DNA of 19,089 nucleotides from an uncultured Candidatus Saccharibacteria bacterium (GCA_916049555.1 CAJZIB010000008.1:1-19089); one strand, 5' to 3'; shown: positions 6,466-14,131, counted from the first letter of the stretch. Made by a program: numbers and translations. Notes: generated by a model not told the origin, from the letters alone.

Positions 6466-7431
6466 TTAAAGCCCTATAAAATCTCTACCAATCACCGCCA
6501 TTTTATCTTTTGGCAAGTTAAATTTTTTGTTCGTGCCATAAGTTCTAATCGCCCTCAGAAAATCTTTCAGCTGTACTCGCGTCAAATTCACCCCAATCTT
6601 CTCACATATAAATCGCAAAACCTCTTCAGTAGTCTCCTCTGCATAATTTTCGTCATTTCCTAGAAAGGAATTTCCCAGAAAGAAATCTTTGCGTATTTTT
6701 ATATCACTTAAAATCTCACCTTTCATACGAAAAACTGACGTAAAGTCTGTACCGCTATGTGAATCTACTCCCCCATTTATCTCATCAGAAGAATTTTTTA
6801 TTAGCAAGAAATTGAATATGGATTCACAAAGTTCTTCGATCTCATGTCTAATAATAGCCTGCCTTTTATAAAAATCAATCAGCCTTTTCTTCTCCATTCG
6901 TGGCATAATAAGAAGCTTTGATCTCACCCGATTTCTTAGATAATCGTCTGTTGCATTTGTGGGGTCTTCTCGAAATAACACCTTATTTTCAGCAGCAAAT
7001 CGCAAAATGTCTGCCTTATAAAACCCCATCTCGATAAATGGTCGATGGATCCGATTGTCCGAAAAAGGAGTCAATCCTCGCCATCCTGTCCCTCGAATTA
7101 GGTTGATTGCAATCGATTCAATCAAATCATCTAGGTGGTGTGCCGTATAAATCTCCCCACCATATTTATTCGCCACATGATATAAAAAGTCATATCGTTT
7201 TTGACGCGCCAGTTCCTCGGAAACCCCCTCCCCTAGCATAATTTTCATCGTTTCAAATGGTACTTTCAGCTCTTTGCATCTTGAAAAAACAAACTGCTCG
7301 TCTAGGTCCGCCGATGTTCTCGTCCCGTGATTAAAATGCGCCACCACGATATTTTCCGGGTCAGCCCTAAAAAACCTCTCAAGAAGCACCATCGAATCAA
7401 TTCCCCCCGAAACTGCCAAAATTTTCTTCAC
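6466..7431 (-). CDS. tilS: tRNA(Ile)-lysidine synthase TilS, short form
   Basis: TilS converts C34 of the CAT-anticodon tRNA-Ile into lysidine so it reads AUA. The N-terminus VKKILAVSGGIDSMVLL holds the PP-loop SGGxDS ATP site; HFNHGTRTSADLDEQFV and AHHLDDLIESIAINLIRGTGWRGL are the other conserved N-type ATPase motifs. I place the start at GTG 7431, not at the upstream in-frame GTG at 7452: the TGC-TATAAT extended -10 lies inside that seven-codon extension and ends six bases before GTG 7431, and homologues begin right at this point. The protein is then 321 aa, close to short TilS forms and lacking most of the extended C-terminus of the enterobacterial enzyme. It is divergent from lepA with only 47 bases between start codons. 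Confidence 0.92.
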   Translation of the reverse strand: MKKILAVSGGIDSMVLLERFFRADPENIVVAHFNHGTRTSADLDEQFVFSRCKELKVPFETMKIMLGEGVSEELARQKRYDFLYHVANKYGGEIYTAHHLDDLIESIAINLIRGTGWRGLTPFSDNRIHRPFIEMGFYKADILRFAAENKVLFREDPTNATDDYLRNRVRSKLLIMPRMEKKRLIDFYKRQAIIRHEIEELCESIFNFLLIKNSSDEINGGVDSHSGTDFTSVFRMKGEILSDIKIRKDFFLGNSFLGNDENYAEETTEEVLRFICEKIGVNLTRVQLKDFLRAIRTYGTNKKFNLPKDKMAVIGRDFIGL

Positions 7432-7437
7432 ACTCTG

Positions 7438-7446
7438 ATTATAGCA
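7438..7446 (-). promoter_or_regulatory. Extended -10 promoter, leaderless, for tilS
   Basis: TGC-TATAAT on the minus strand, then CAGAGT, then GTG at 7431. It defines the tilS start and is back to back with the lepA promoter. Confidence 0.7.
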
Positions 7447-7463
7447 AAACACCGCATCATATC

Positions 7464-7472
7464 TGTTATAAT
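7464..7472 (+). promoter_or_regulatory. Extended -10 promoter, leaderless, for lepA
   Basis: TGT-TATAAT at 7464-7472, then six bases (atccct), then ATG at 7479. No Shine-Dalgarno. The two divergent hexamers, here and at 7438-7443, are 23 bases apart, so two polymerases could hardly bind at once. Confidence 0.7.
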
Positions 7473-7478
7473 ATCCCT

Positions 7479-9278
7479 ATGAATTCAGATCACATTCGTA
7501 ATTTCTGTATTATTGCTCACATCGACCACGGCAAGTCCACCCTTGCTGATCGCATGATGGAGATCACTGACACGGTTGAGAAGCGACAGATGAAGTCACA
7601 GCTTCTTGATTCCATGGAGCTTGAGCGCGAAAAGGGCATTACTATCAAGCTCACCCCTGTACAGATGCACTATAAGGGTTACGAATTGAATCTCATCGAC
7701 ACCCCAGGCCACGTCGATTTTTCCTATGAAGTCTCTCGTTCACTTCAGGCCGTCGAGTCGGCCATCCTCGTCGTTGATGCCACTCAGGGTATTCAGGCCC
7801 AGACTCTCGCTAATGTCTATCTTGCCCTCGAGCAGGATTTGACTATTATTCCGGTAGTCAACAAAATCGATCTTCCGGCCGCCGATGTCGAAAAGGTTTC
7901 TAATGAAATCATCAATCTCCTAGGTTGCAAAAAAGAGGAAATCATCCCAGTCTCTGCTAAGACCGGCCTCAATGTCGAAGCGGTTCTTGAGGCAATTATC
8001 GAAAGAGCACCAAGTCCAAAAACCCCAGTTGATCTTGAAGCTACTGCCGCTCCCGATGAAACTCGTGCCCTCATTTTTGACTCCTATTTTGATGATTATC
8101 GCGGCGTTGTTCTCTACGTCCGCATCTTTAATGGCCAAATCAAGAAAAACGACAACATCCACATGATGGCCTCAAAAATTAATGGTATCGCGCTTGAAGT
8201 TGGTGTCCTCACTCCTGGCATGCATCCAAAAAATGATCTCTCTGAAGGTGAAGTTGGCTATATTGTGACAAACTTAAAAACCACTCGCGAAGCCAAGGTT
8301 GGTGATACTGTCACTCTAACCAAGAAGCCTGCCGCCACCCCGCTTCCAGGTTATAAAAACGTTTTGCCTTTTGTCTATGCCGGCTTCTTCCCAGTTTCCA
8401 ACGACCAGTATAAGGATCTCAAAGAGGCGATTGAAAAACTCTCCCTCAGTGACTCTGCCCTCCGTTTTGAACCAGAAAATAGCCCGGTCTTAGGTTTCGG
8501 TCTCCGCATTGGCTTCCTCGGTCTGCTTCACATGGACATTATCAAAGAGCGCCTCGAACGTGAATTCAAGCTCGATCTAGTCGTCACCAATCCATCCACC
8601 AACTATCAGGTTCTTCTCAATTCTGGTGAGGAAATTGAAATCAAGTCCGCCTCCAATCTCCCGGATACTAGCTCTATTTCTGAAATCCGCGAACCTTGGG
8701 TCAAGGGTGAAATTATTTTGCCAGTCTCCATGATCGGTAACGTCTTGACTCTTATTGTTGAGAAACGTGGGTTGCAGAAGAATATCTCCTATCTCGAAGA
8801 TCGTGCTGTTATTTATTTTGAGGCCCCGATGGCCAACCTCCTGACTGATTTTTACGATCAGCTCAAATCTCTCACCTCTGGTTATGCCAGCTTTAACTAT
8901 GAGATCTCAAATTATCGCGCCGAGGATCTGGTTCGTGTTGACTTTCTAGTTGGCGGCGAACGTATTGATGCGCTAGCTCTTATGTGTCATCGCTCTGAAT
9001 CTGAAGCCATCGGCCGCTCTATTACTAAGAAGTTGAAAGAAGTTATTCCAAGGCAGAACTTTGAAGTAGCCCTGCAGGCAGCCATTGGCGCAAGGATTAT
9101 TTCTCGCGAGACCATCGGTGCTTTTCGTAAGGATGTGACAGTGAAAATCCATACCGGTGACCGCGATCGTAAAGCAAAGTTGCTTGAGAAACAGAAGCGT
9201 GGTAAGGCCAGGATGAAACGCTTTGGCAAGATCGATATCCCATCCGAAGCCTTCACTGTTATGTTGAAACGCGATTAA
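7479..9278 (+). CDS. lepA: Elongation factor 4 (LepA), ribosome-associated GTPase
   Basis: LepA/EF4 is a translational GTPase that acts on ribosomes, with proposed roles in back-translocation and 30S assembly. The 599-aa length and start fit the family. G-motifs are visible: G1 AHIDHGKST (about residues 11-19), the G2 region EREKGITIK, G3 DTPGHVDF, G4 NKIDLP and G5 SAKTG. The LepA-specific parts follow: the domain with GFGLRIGFLGLLHMDIIKERL, and the C-terminal domain ending GKIDIPSEAFTVMLK. The gene is read from a leaderless promoter at ATG 7479. Downstream it converges on the NMP kinase gene across an unusual repeat array, which probably also ends its transcript. Confidence 0.98.
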   Translation: MNSDHIRNFCIIAHIDHGKSTLADRMMEITDTVEKRQMKSQLLDSMELEREKGITIKLTPVQMHYKGYELNLIDTPGHVDFSYEVSRSLQAVESAILVVDATQGIQAQTLANVYLALEQDLTIIPVVNKIDLPAADVEKVSNEIINLLGCKKEEIIPVSAKTGLNVEAVLEAIIERAPSPKTPVDLEATAAPDETRALIFDSYFDDYRGVVLYVRIFNGQIKKNDNIHMMASKINGIALEVGVLTPGMHPKNDLSEGEVGYIVTNLKTTREAKVGDTVTLTKKPAATPLPGYKNVLPFVYAGFFPVSNDQYKDLKEAIEKLSLSDSALRFEPENSPVLGFGLRIGFLGLLHMDIIKERLEREFKLDLVVTNPSTNYQVLLNSGEEIEIKSASNLPDTSSISEIREPWVKGEIILPVSMIGNVLTLIVEKRGLQKNISYLEDRAVIYFEAPMANLLTDFYDQLKSLTSGYASFNYEISNYRAEDLVRVDFLVGGERIDALALMCHRSESEAIGRSITKKLKEVIPRQNFEVALQAAIGARIISRETIGAFRKDVTVKIHTGDRDRKAKLLEKQKRGKARMKRFGKIDIPSEAFTVMLKRD

Positions 9279-9296
9279 AGTTAGGGGTGATGTTTA

Positions 9297-9528
9297 TTTT
9301 TCTTCAGCACGCTCAAGGGCGCTCGCCCAAGCCTATGGCTTCAGAAAAACAAATACCCACCCCATAATTCGTTCTCTGAGACCATAAGCTTGGGGGGTTA
9401 TTTTTCAATAATACACAATATCCCTCTCTGAGACTATATGCTTGGCGAATTTATTAGTTAGCGTAGCATATATTCGTTCTCTGAGACCGTAAGCTTGGGC
9501 GAGCGCCCTTGAGTGCGTCGAAGAAAAA
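9297..9528. repeat. Intergenic element: 36-base inverted arms enclosing three spaced direct repeats
   Basis: This fills most of the 267-base gap between lepA and the NMP kinase gene, which converge. Left arm 9297-9332 and right arm 9493-9528 are inverted copies: 21 bases next to the centre match perfectly (9312-9332 with 9493-9513) and nine outer bases also match (9297-9305 with 9520-9528). Within the element the core CTCTGAGAC occurs at 9374-9382, 9426-9434 and 9479-9487, each followed by a form of TAAGCTTGG, spaced 52 and 53 bases. The left arm continues inward into a degenerate inverted copy of the same repeat (about 9331-9354). A folded mRNA would be a long hairpin, and a second fold pairs ACCCACCCC (9355-9363 region) with GGGGGG (about 9392-9397) before TTATTTTT, a possible lepA terminator. 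No open reading frame is evident inside. Confidence 0.8.
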
Positions 9529-9545
9529 GAATATACGCGTACTCT

Positions 9546-10172
9546 TTACTTGATAAGCTCAACCAGCTTATCAATCACAGATAAATAAACCTTATCGCGA
9601 CTTCCATCAGCCGGCACTTTAATCAGCAGTTTTAACTCATCATAGTGATTTAATACTGGTACAGTTTTTTCATTAAATTCACGAATCCTCGTCTCAAAAA
9701 TTTCTAAATTAGCATCGTCAGCACGCTCACCGCGGTCATTCAGTTTCTTTGCTGTCTCAAAACGACTCTTCACGTCTGCCTCTGTTAAATCAAGTAGAAC
9801 TACCGCCTTAATCTCATGTCCCCCATTTTTTGCAGCCTCCATAATCTTATCTTCTTCACCAGCCCAGCGCCCCACACTCGACAAAATCAGGGAATCATTC
9901 TTCATTTCTTCTCGCGAAAAATAAGGCAAAATTATATCATAAAAGGTATTTGTTGGAATTAATTGTCCGCTACCAGTCATGTTCTGATTTTGCTCTGCTT
10001 CAAATGCGCGAATAATAATTCCCGAAGACAAAAATTTTGCGCCAAGATCTTTTGCTAATCGCTCGCCCACGGTATCTTTTCCGCTCATCGGCAAGCCAAA
10101 AACATTCAAGCTTCCCGTTCCTAGCCACGCTTTAATTTTTGCTAATTTATCAATCTGATTTTGTTCTTCCAT
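9546..10172 (-). CDS. Adenylate-kinase-like nucleoside monophosphate kinase
   Basis: The product is a P-loop kinase of the adenylate kinase superfamily, expected to phosphorylate a nucleoside monophosphate with ATP. Visible motifs: P-loop NVFGLPMSGKDTVGERLAKD, the NMP-binding FLSSGIIIRAF strand-helix, a VGRWAGEED segment in the place of the usual GFPR-T-Q motif, KAVVLLDLTEADVKSRF, and the NDRGERADDANLEIFETRI lid/arginine segment. It is 208 aa when started at ATG 10172 (MEEQNQIDK). A GTG at 10187 in the same frame would add five residues; neither start has a Shine-Dalgarno. Divergence from textbook Adk in the NMP-binding motif leaves the substrate open (AMP, UMP/CMP or a deoxynucleotide). Confidence 0.8.
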   Translation of the reverse strand: MEEQNQIDKLAKIKAWLGTGSLNVFGLPMSGKDTVGERLAKDLGAKFLSSGIIIRAFEAEQNQNMTGSGQLIPTNTFYDIILPYFSREEMKNDSLILSSVGRWAGEEDKIMEAAKNGGHEIKAVVLLDLTEADVKSRFETAKKLNDRGERADDANLEIFETRIREFNEKTVPVLNHYDELKLLIKVPADGSRDKVYLSVIDKLVELIK

Positions 10173-10207
10173 ATCTAAGTCTACCACGAATTTAATCCAG
10201 AATTATA

Positions 10208-10216
10208 TGTTATAAT
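10208..10216 (+). promoter_or_regulatory. Extended -10 promoter for the LRR surface protein gene
   Basis: TGT-TATAAT at 10208-10216, 24 bases before the ATG at 10241, with AAAAGG at about 10225-10230 as ribosome site. A minus-strand TATAAT at 10202-10207 abuts it and may serve the divergent kinase gene. Confidence 0.65.
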
Positions 10217-10240
10217 ATAACCATAAAAGGTATCGGTCAT

Positions 10241-12442
10241 ATGCAAATCAAAAAACACAAAATTTTCTCACAAAAACTGAGTCTCCTTGCGCCAGTTTTT
10301 GCTTTCTTTTTCTCCATCGCAAGTATTTTTGCTCTCATTCTCTTAACTTCCAATAACTCCACTTTCGCCGCCCCAGGCGCCGGTGGTACCCCGACAACGG
10401 TTTCTTTTGCCCTGGATGCTATGAGTGTTGATTTTCATTTTACTCCAGCCGAGCTTTCTGCCTCGACGTTTAAGCAGGATGCTATTAACGCCTCCATTAG
10501 TACCAATAATTCCACAGGCTTCAATTTTTATGTTTCTAGTATCGACGAGGACACGAACTTAAATCACACTGATTCATCTATAACTACCAAAATTGCATCC
10601 ATCACCTCTCCTCAAGTCGAGTCAAATTTTACCTCGAAATCCTGGGGTTATTCTGCGGATGGTGTTAACTTTAAACCAACCCCAAAAGCAAGTGCCCCCG
10701 ATACTGTTCTCACTACAACTAACACTATAGGTCAACGTGCCAGGGTTGATTTTGGCGTCAAAGCCTCCCCAGACCTCAACTCTGGAACTTATTCAAAACA
10801 AGTGTTATTTACTGCAACCACAAATTACGTTCCAAAAGAAGCTATTTTTTTGCCAGGTAGTCAATTTAACACGATCGCAAGTACGGTTGCTGGTGGTGAT
10901 ATGGATAACTTTAAGCGTTCCAGCCATCCGCCAGCCAATCCTGCTTCTACGACAATTGTTTCTACGACCGATTCTTATGTCCCTATCTATCTTTGGTATG
11001 ATACAACGGATAAAACTCTATATTGGTGGAGTGAAGCCGATGTTGCATATATGAATGAAGACGCTTCAAATATGTTTTCAGAGATTGTTATTGCCAAGCC
11101 AATTAAGACCGTAGATACCAGGGGTATTAATACTTCAAAAACTAAAAACATGAATAATATTTTTGGCTCAAAGAAATGGAATGTAATAGACAAACTAATC
11201 ATCAGTGACTTTGATACTAGGAATGTTGAAGATATGGGTAATATGTTTAAGGGACTAGCCGTAGAAAACGGTGACTTTACCACTATTTTAAATTCTCCAG
11301 GTTTTAATACTAGTAAAGTCAAAAATATGAGTGGTATGTTTTCTGGCACCAATGCAAGGAATCTGGATTTATCAAGGTTTGACACTAGAAATGTTGAGGA
11401 TATGAGCTTTATGTTTGGTAGAACTATGTATTTAGATTCTCTTAATCTCACCGGTTTTGATACCTCAAAAGTCAGAAAAATGAGTGGGCTATTTTCTCAT
11501 ACAAAATTATCAGATTTTTCTTTTCTGTCTGCACTTAATACCAGCAACGTAACAAATATGTCATATATATTTTCAAGTATTGATCATAATCAACCCTTTA
11601 ATTTTCCCAATATTAACACAAGTAATGTAACGGATATGAGAGGTATGTTTATGTATAGTAATTTTACTCAGATCAATATATCGAATCTCGACACAAGTAG
11701 AACAACCAATATGAGTCAAATGTTTGCTCATATGAAAAAATTAACAAATCTAGATTTAAGTAATTTTATCACTAATGATGTTGAGGACATGAGTGAAATG
11801 TTCTCTGAAACAGTTAACTTAACGACACTTGACTTAAGTAACTTTAGAACTGGTAATGTAAAGAATATGTCCTTTATGTTTGGTAAGAAATATTATGGTG
11901 GTGGATGTTATCCGTTTGGCGATGAAGAGCGAAAAATGACTAGTCTGAACTTGGCTCATTGGGATACAAGTAATGTTGAGAATATGAGTGGTATGTTTTC
12001 TGGCCTTAATAAAATCACACACCTAGATTTAGGAAACTTTAATACTAGTAAGGTTAAGGATATGTCAATTATGTTTTGTAATACAAAAAATCTAACATCT
12101 CTTAACCTTGATAGTTTTGATACTAGGAACGTCACTAACATGTCACATATGTTCTATTCAACAATGGTGAATCCACCAAATGGAATATTGGATATTTCGA
12201 GCTTTAATACCGAAAAGCTAGTATATGCTGATATGATGTTTTATTATAGTAATTTTAAGACTATTTATGTTTCGAATAATTTTACTACCGCTTCTGTACT
12301 TGATGATCAAAGATTCTTTGTAGAAAATCCATACCTGGTAGGAGGGAATGGTACTTCATTTTCTCCGTCTAATCCTATTATTAAGACTTACGCTCGTATC
12401 GACGCCCCAGGCACCCCAGGCTACTTCACTCTCAAGCCATAA
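10241..12442 (+). CDS. Secreted BspA-family leucine-rich repeat surface protein
   Basis: The 733-aa protein starts with basic residues (MQIKKHKIFSQK), a hydrophobic segment (about 13-36) and a likely signal-peptidase site near FAA-PG (about residue 44). Residues 52-198 form an all-beta Thr/Ser/Asn-rich domain of the kind seen at the front of Saccharibacteria secreted proteins. From about 245 (YVPIYLWYDTTDKTLYWWS) it passes into DUF285/BspA-type repeats; I count about 14 units of 24-30 residues with the pattern DTSNVTNMSxMFxxxxxLxxLDLSxF, to about residue 685. BspA-type repeats bind host or partner surfaces in oral and gut bacteria, so an adhesion role is inferred. No LPXTG, LysM or C-terminal membrane anchor is visible. 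The repeat block (about 11120-12300) is much more AT-rich than both ends of the gene. Confidence 0.9.
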   Translation: MQIKKHKIFSQKLSLLAPVFAFFFSIASIFALILLTSNNSTFAAPGAGGTPTTVSFALDAMSVDFHFTPAELSASTFKQDAINASISTNNSTGFNFYVSSIDEDTNLNHTDSSITTKIASITSPQVESNFTSKSWGYSADGVNFKPTPKASAPDTVLTTTNTIGQRARVDFGVKASPDLNSGTYSKQVLFTATTNYVPKEAIFLPGSQFNTIASTVAGGDMDNFKRSSHPPANPASTTIVSTTDSYVPIYLWYDTTDKTLYWWSEADVAYMNEDASNMFSEIVIAKPIKTVDTRGINTSKTKNMNNIFGSKKWNVIDKLIISDFDTRNVEDMGNMFKGLAVENGDFTTILNSPGFNTSKVKNMSGMFSGTNARNLDLSRFDTRNVEDMSFMFGRTMYLDSLNLTGFDTSKVRKMSGLFSHTKLSDFSFLSALNTSNVTNMSYIFSSIDHNQPFNFPNINTSNVTDMRGMFMYSNFTQINISNLDTSRTTNMSQMFAHMKKLTNLDLSNFITNDVEDMSEMFSETVNLTTLDLSNFRTGNVKNMSFMFGKKYYGGGCYPFGDEERKMTSLNLAHWDTSNVENMSGMFSGLNKITHLDLGNFNTSKVKDMSIMFCNTKNLTSLNLDSFDTRNVTNMSHMFYSTMVNPPNGILDISSFNTEKLVYADMMFYYSNFKTIYVSNNFTTASVLDDQRFFVENPYLVGGNGTSFSPSNPIIKTYARIDAPGTPGYFTLKP

Positions 12443-12528
12443 TCCATAAACATTACGAAAAAAATCGCTCACATCTCCCGTAAAAACAAATCCAAAAATC
12501 ACGCACCAAAATCCGCCTCGCCCTCTTT

Positions 12529-12555
12529 CTAGCACTCTTGTATTTTGAGTGCTAA
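12529..12555. promoter_or_regulatory. CIRCE operator (HrcA binding site)
   Basis: CTAGCACTC, nine bases (12538-12546), GAGTGCTAA: a match to the consensus TTAGCACTC-N9-GAGTGCTAA in all but the outermost base of the left arm. It overlaps the -35 and spacer of the hrcA promoter, so HrcA would repress its own operon directly. Confidence 0.96.
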
Positions 12556-12566
12556 TGCAGTATAAT
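12538..12566 (+). promoter_or_regulatory. hrcA-grpE promoter with -35 and -10
   Basis: TTGTAT (12538-12543), a 17-base spacer and TATAAT (12561-12566). It is the only promoter in the window with a recognisable -35 and without the TGN extension. The -35 lies in the CIRCE spacer. Confidence 0.85.
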
Positions 12567-12581
12567 TCAAAACAGAAAAGT

Positions 12582-13469
12582 ATGAAAATGGAAGAAGAAA
12601 AATATTCAAAAATCCAGCTCACTGATCGCCAAAAAGCCATTCTTTTTGCCGTCATTGAGGAATACGCTGAGATGGCTACTCCGGTTGGTAGTGTTACTCT
12701 CGCCAAACTTTTTGATGTCTCGAGCGCCACGATTCGCGCCGAAATGGCTAGACTCGAAGAACTCGGACTCGTCGCCTCTCCGCATACTTCTGCAGGACGC
12801 ATTCCGACCGACGCTGGCTATCGCCTCTATGTTAACTCCCTCGTCTCTCGTGAAAATGATCTTGAGCTTGCGTTGGAAACAGAAGATTTAGGAGACCTTG
12901 ACACTGAAGCAGATGACGATTTTGAAGAAGTTTTCGCCGAGGCCGCTCGTCAAATCGCTAAAGATCCATATTTCCAAAAATTCTGTCCTGACCGCGCTCT
13001 CTCATCAGGTCAAAATGATAAAAATCGTGGCCTTCATGCTCTTGAGGTCCGCATCGGCTCACAGGCCCAAGCCGAATACGCTATCCGCACCGCCGTTGAT
13101 ATGCTAGTCGAGCTCACAGGTAATCTCGGCCTTGCCACCATCGGCAATCAGCTCTATCTTTCTGGCATCTCAAAACTCTTCTCGCAACCAGAATTCACGG
13201 ATTATCAGCGCATTCAGAACGTCTCCAAGCTCCTTGATAATCTCGAACCATGGCTCCGCGAGGCACGTCCAGGCGAACCGCTCAATATCTTCATAGGCCG
13301 CGAAAACCCAATCGGCAAAAACTCTGACGTCTCTCTCATCATCAGTAAATTCCGCTCTCCATATTCCGACTCCAGCTACATTGGCATCCTCGGCCCGACT
13401 CGCCAGAACTACGCCCAGGTTATGGGACTCGTTCGCCATGCCGGTAAGTTTCTTGAAAATATGTATTAA
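12582..13469 (+). CDS. hrcA: Heat-inducible transcription repressor HrcA
   Basis: HrcA represses chaperone genes by binding CIRCE; GroEL-dependent folding of HrcA makes it heat-responsive in other bacteria. The N-terminal winged helix is unmistakable (LTDRQKAILFAVIEEYAEMATPVGS, SSATIRAEMARLEELGLVASPHTSAGRIPTDAGYR split over about residues 8-75). The rest is a GAF-like dimerisation domain with the conserved end IGILGPTRQNYAQVMGLVRHAGKFL. At 295 aa it is shorter than the usual 340 or so. I start it at ATG 12582 (MKMEEEKY); an in-frame GTG at 12549 lies within CIRCE and upstream of the -10, so it is not on the mRNA. ATG 12588 is also possible. grpE follows after 12 bases. Confidence 0.95.
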   Translation: MKMEEEKYSKIQLTDRQKAILFAVIEEYAEMATPVGSVTLAKLFDVSSATIRAEMARLEELGLVASPHTSAGRIPTDAGYRLYVNSLVSRENDLELALETEDLGDLDTEADDDFEEVFAEAARQIAKDPYFQKFCPDRALSSGQNDKNRGLHALEVRIGSQAQAEYAIRTAVDMLVELTGNLGLATIGNQLYLSGISKLFSQPEFTDYQRIQNVSKLLDNLEPWLREARPGEPLNIFIGRENPIGKNSDVSLIISKFRSPYSDSSYIGILGPTRQNYAQVMGLVRHAGKFLENMY

Positions 13470-13481
13470 AGAAAGGAAATT

Positions 13482-14093
13482 ATGAACAATCCATTTTCAA
13501 ATAAATCTGATAAATCTAGCCAGGCAAAAGCTCAGTCGCAAACACGAGGTGACGATTTTGATCCTGATCTCAACCCAAATACTTTTGAGGATCCTGAATT
13601 TAAGCCAGATATTGAAGAAGGAAACCCAAAACGCTCGGCAAACTCGACCACAAATTCCGCAAAAGACCTAGAAGAAATTGCCAAATTAGCCCGTCAAAAC
13701 TCTGAACTGATCGGCGACCTGCAGCGCACTCGTGCGGATTTTGAAAACTTCCGCAAACAGGTTGAGTTGCAAAGGGAACAAGCCAAAACAATCGCAAAAC
13801 ACGCCACTATAAGCAAGGTCCTCCCCCTGATCGACGACATGTCCCGCGCCATCAAGGCTCATCCTGATCTTCTCGCCCCAGTCCAGAAAACCCTCGACAA
13901 AACTCTCAAGGCCCTCAATCTCACCCCAATTGATTCCAATCCAGGTACCGTATTTAATCCTGAATTTCATAACGCCATCACCATGGAAGAAGGTGACGGC
14001 GACAAAGAAGTCATCGCCGAGGAGCTCATCCCAGGTTATCTTTACGAAGGAGAAGTTTTGCGCGCCGCCATGGTTCGCGTTAAGCACCAATAA
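13482..14093 (+). CDS. grpE: GrpE, nucleotide exchange factor for DnaK
   Basis: GrpE releases ADP from DnaK and acts as a thermosensor. The 203-aa protein has a charged, disordered N-terminal tail (about 1-65), a long coiled-coil dimerisation helix (LARQNSELIGDLQRTRADFENFRKQ and onward), the four-helix region (KVLPLIDDMSRAI) and the C-terminal beta-wing (FNPEFHNAITMEEGDGD ... IPGYLYEGEVLRAAMVRV). AAGGA at 13473-13477 precedes the ATG, twelve bases after the hrcA stop, so the two genes form an operon under CIRCE. Unlike the common hrcA-grpE-dnaK-dnaJ order, dnaK does not follow; the next gene has its own promoter. Confidence 0.96.
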   Translation: MNNPFSNKSDKSSQAKAQSQTRGDDFDPDLNPNTFEDPEFKPDIEEGNPKRSANSTTNSAKDLEEIAKLARQNSELIGDLQRTRADFENFRKQVELQREQAKTIAKHATISKVLPLIDDMSRAIKAHPDLLAPVQKTLDKTLKALNLTPIDSNPGTVFNPEFHNAITMEEGDGDKEVIAEELIPGYLYEGEVLRAAMVRVKHQ

Positions 14094-14116
14094 TCCTCCC
14101 TCCATCACCTCTGTTA

Positions 14117-14125
14117 TGCTATAAT
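14117..14125 (+). promoter_or_regulatory. Extended -10 promoter, leaderless, for the phosphoketolase genes
   Basis: TGC-TATAAT at 14117-14125, then aagcat, then ATG at 14132. No Shine-Dalgarno for the first gene; the second gene of the pair has one. Confidence 0.7.
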
Positions 14126-14131
14126 AAGCAT

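Noticed and set aside
9374..9487. Possible short CRISPR array (three evenly spaced repeats)
   Set aside because: Repeats are imperfect, spacing is 52-53 bases with related flanks, inverted copies lie at the edges, and no cas gene is in the window.
9279..9545. Insertion sequence remnant with terminal inverted repeats
   Set aside because: The inverted arms are present but no transposase fragment or target duplication is visible.
12549..12581. HrcA start at GTG 12549
   Set aside because: This codon lies in the CIRCE right arm and upstream of the -10 box, so it would not be on the transcript.
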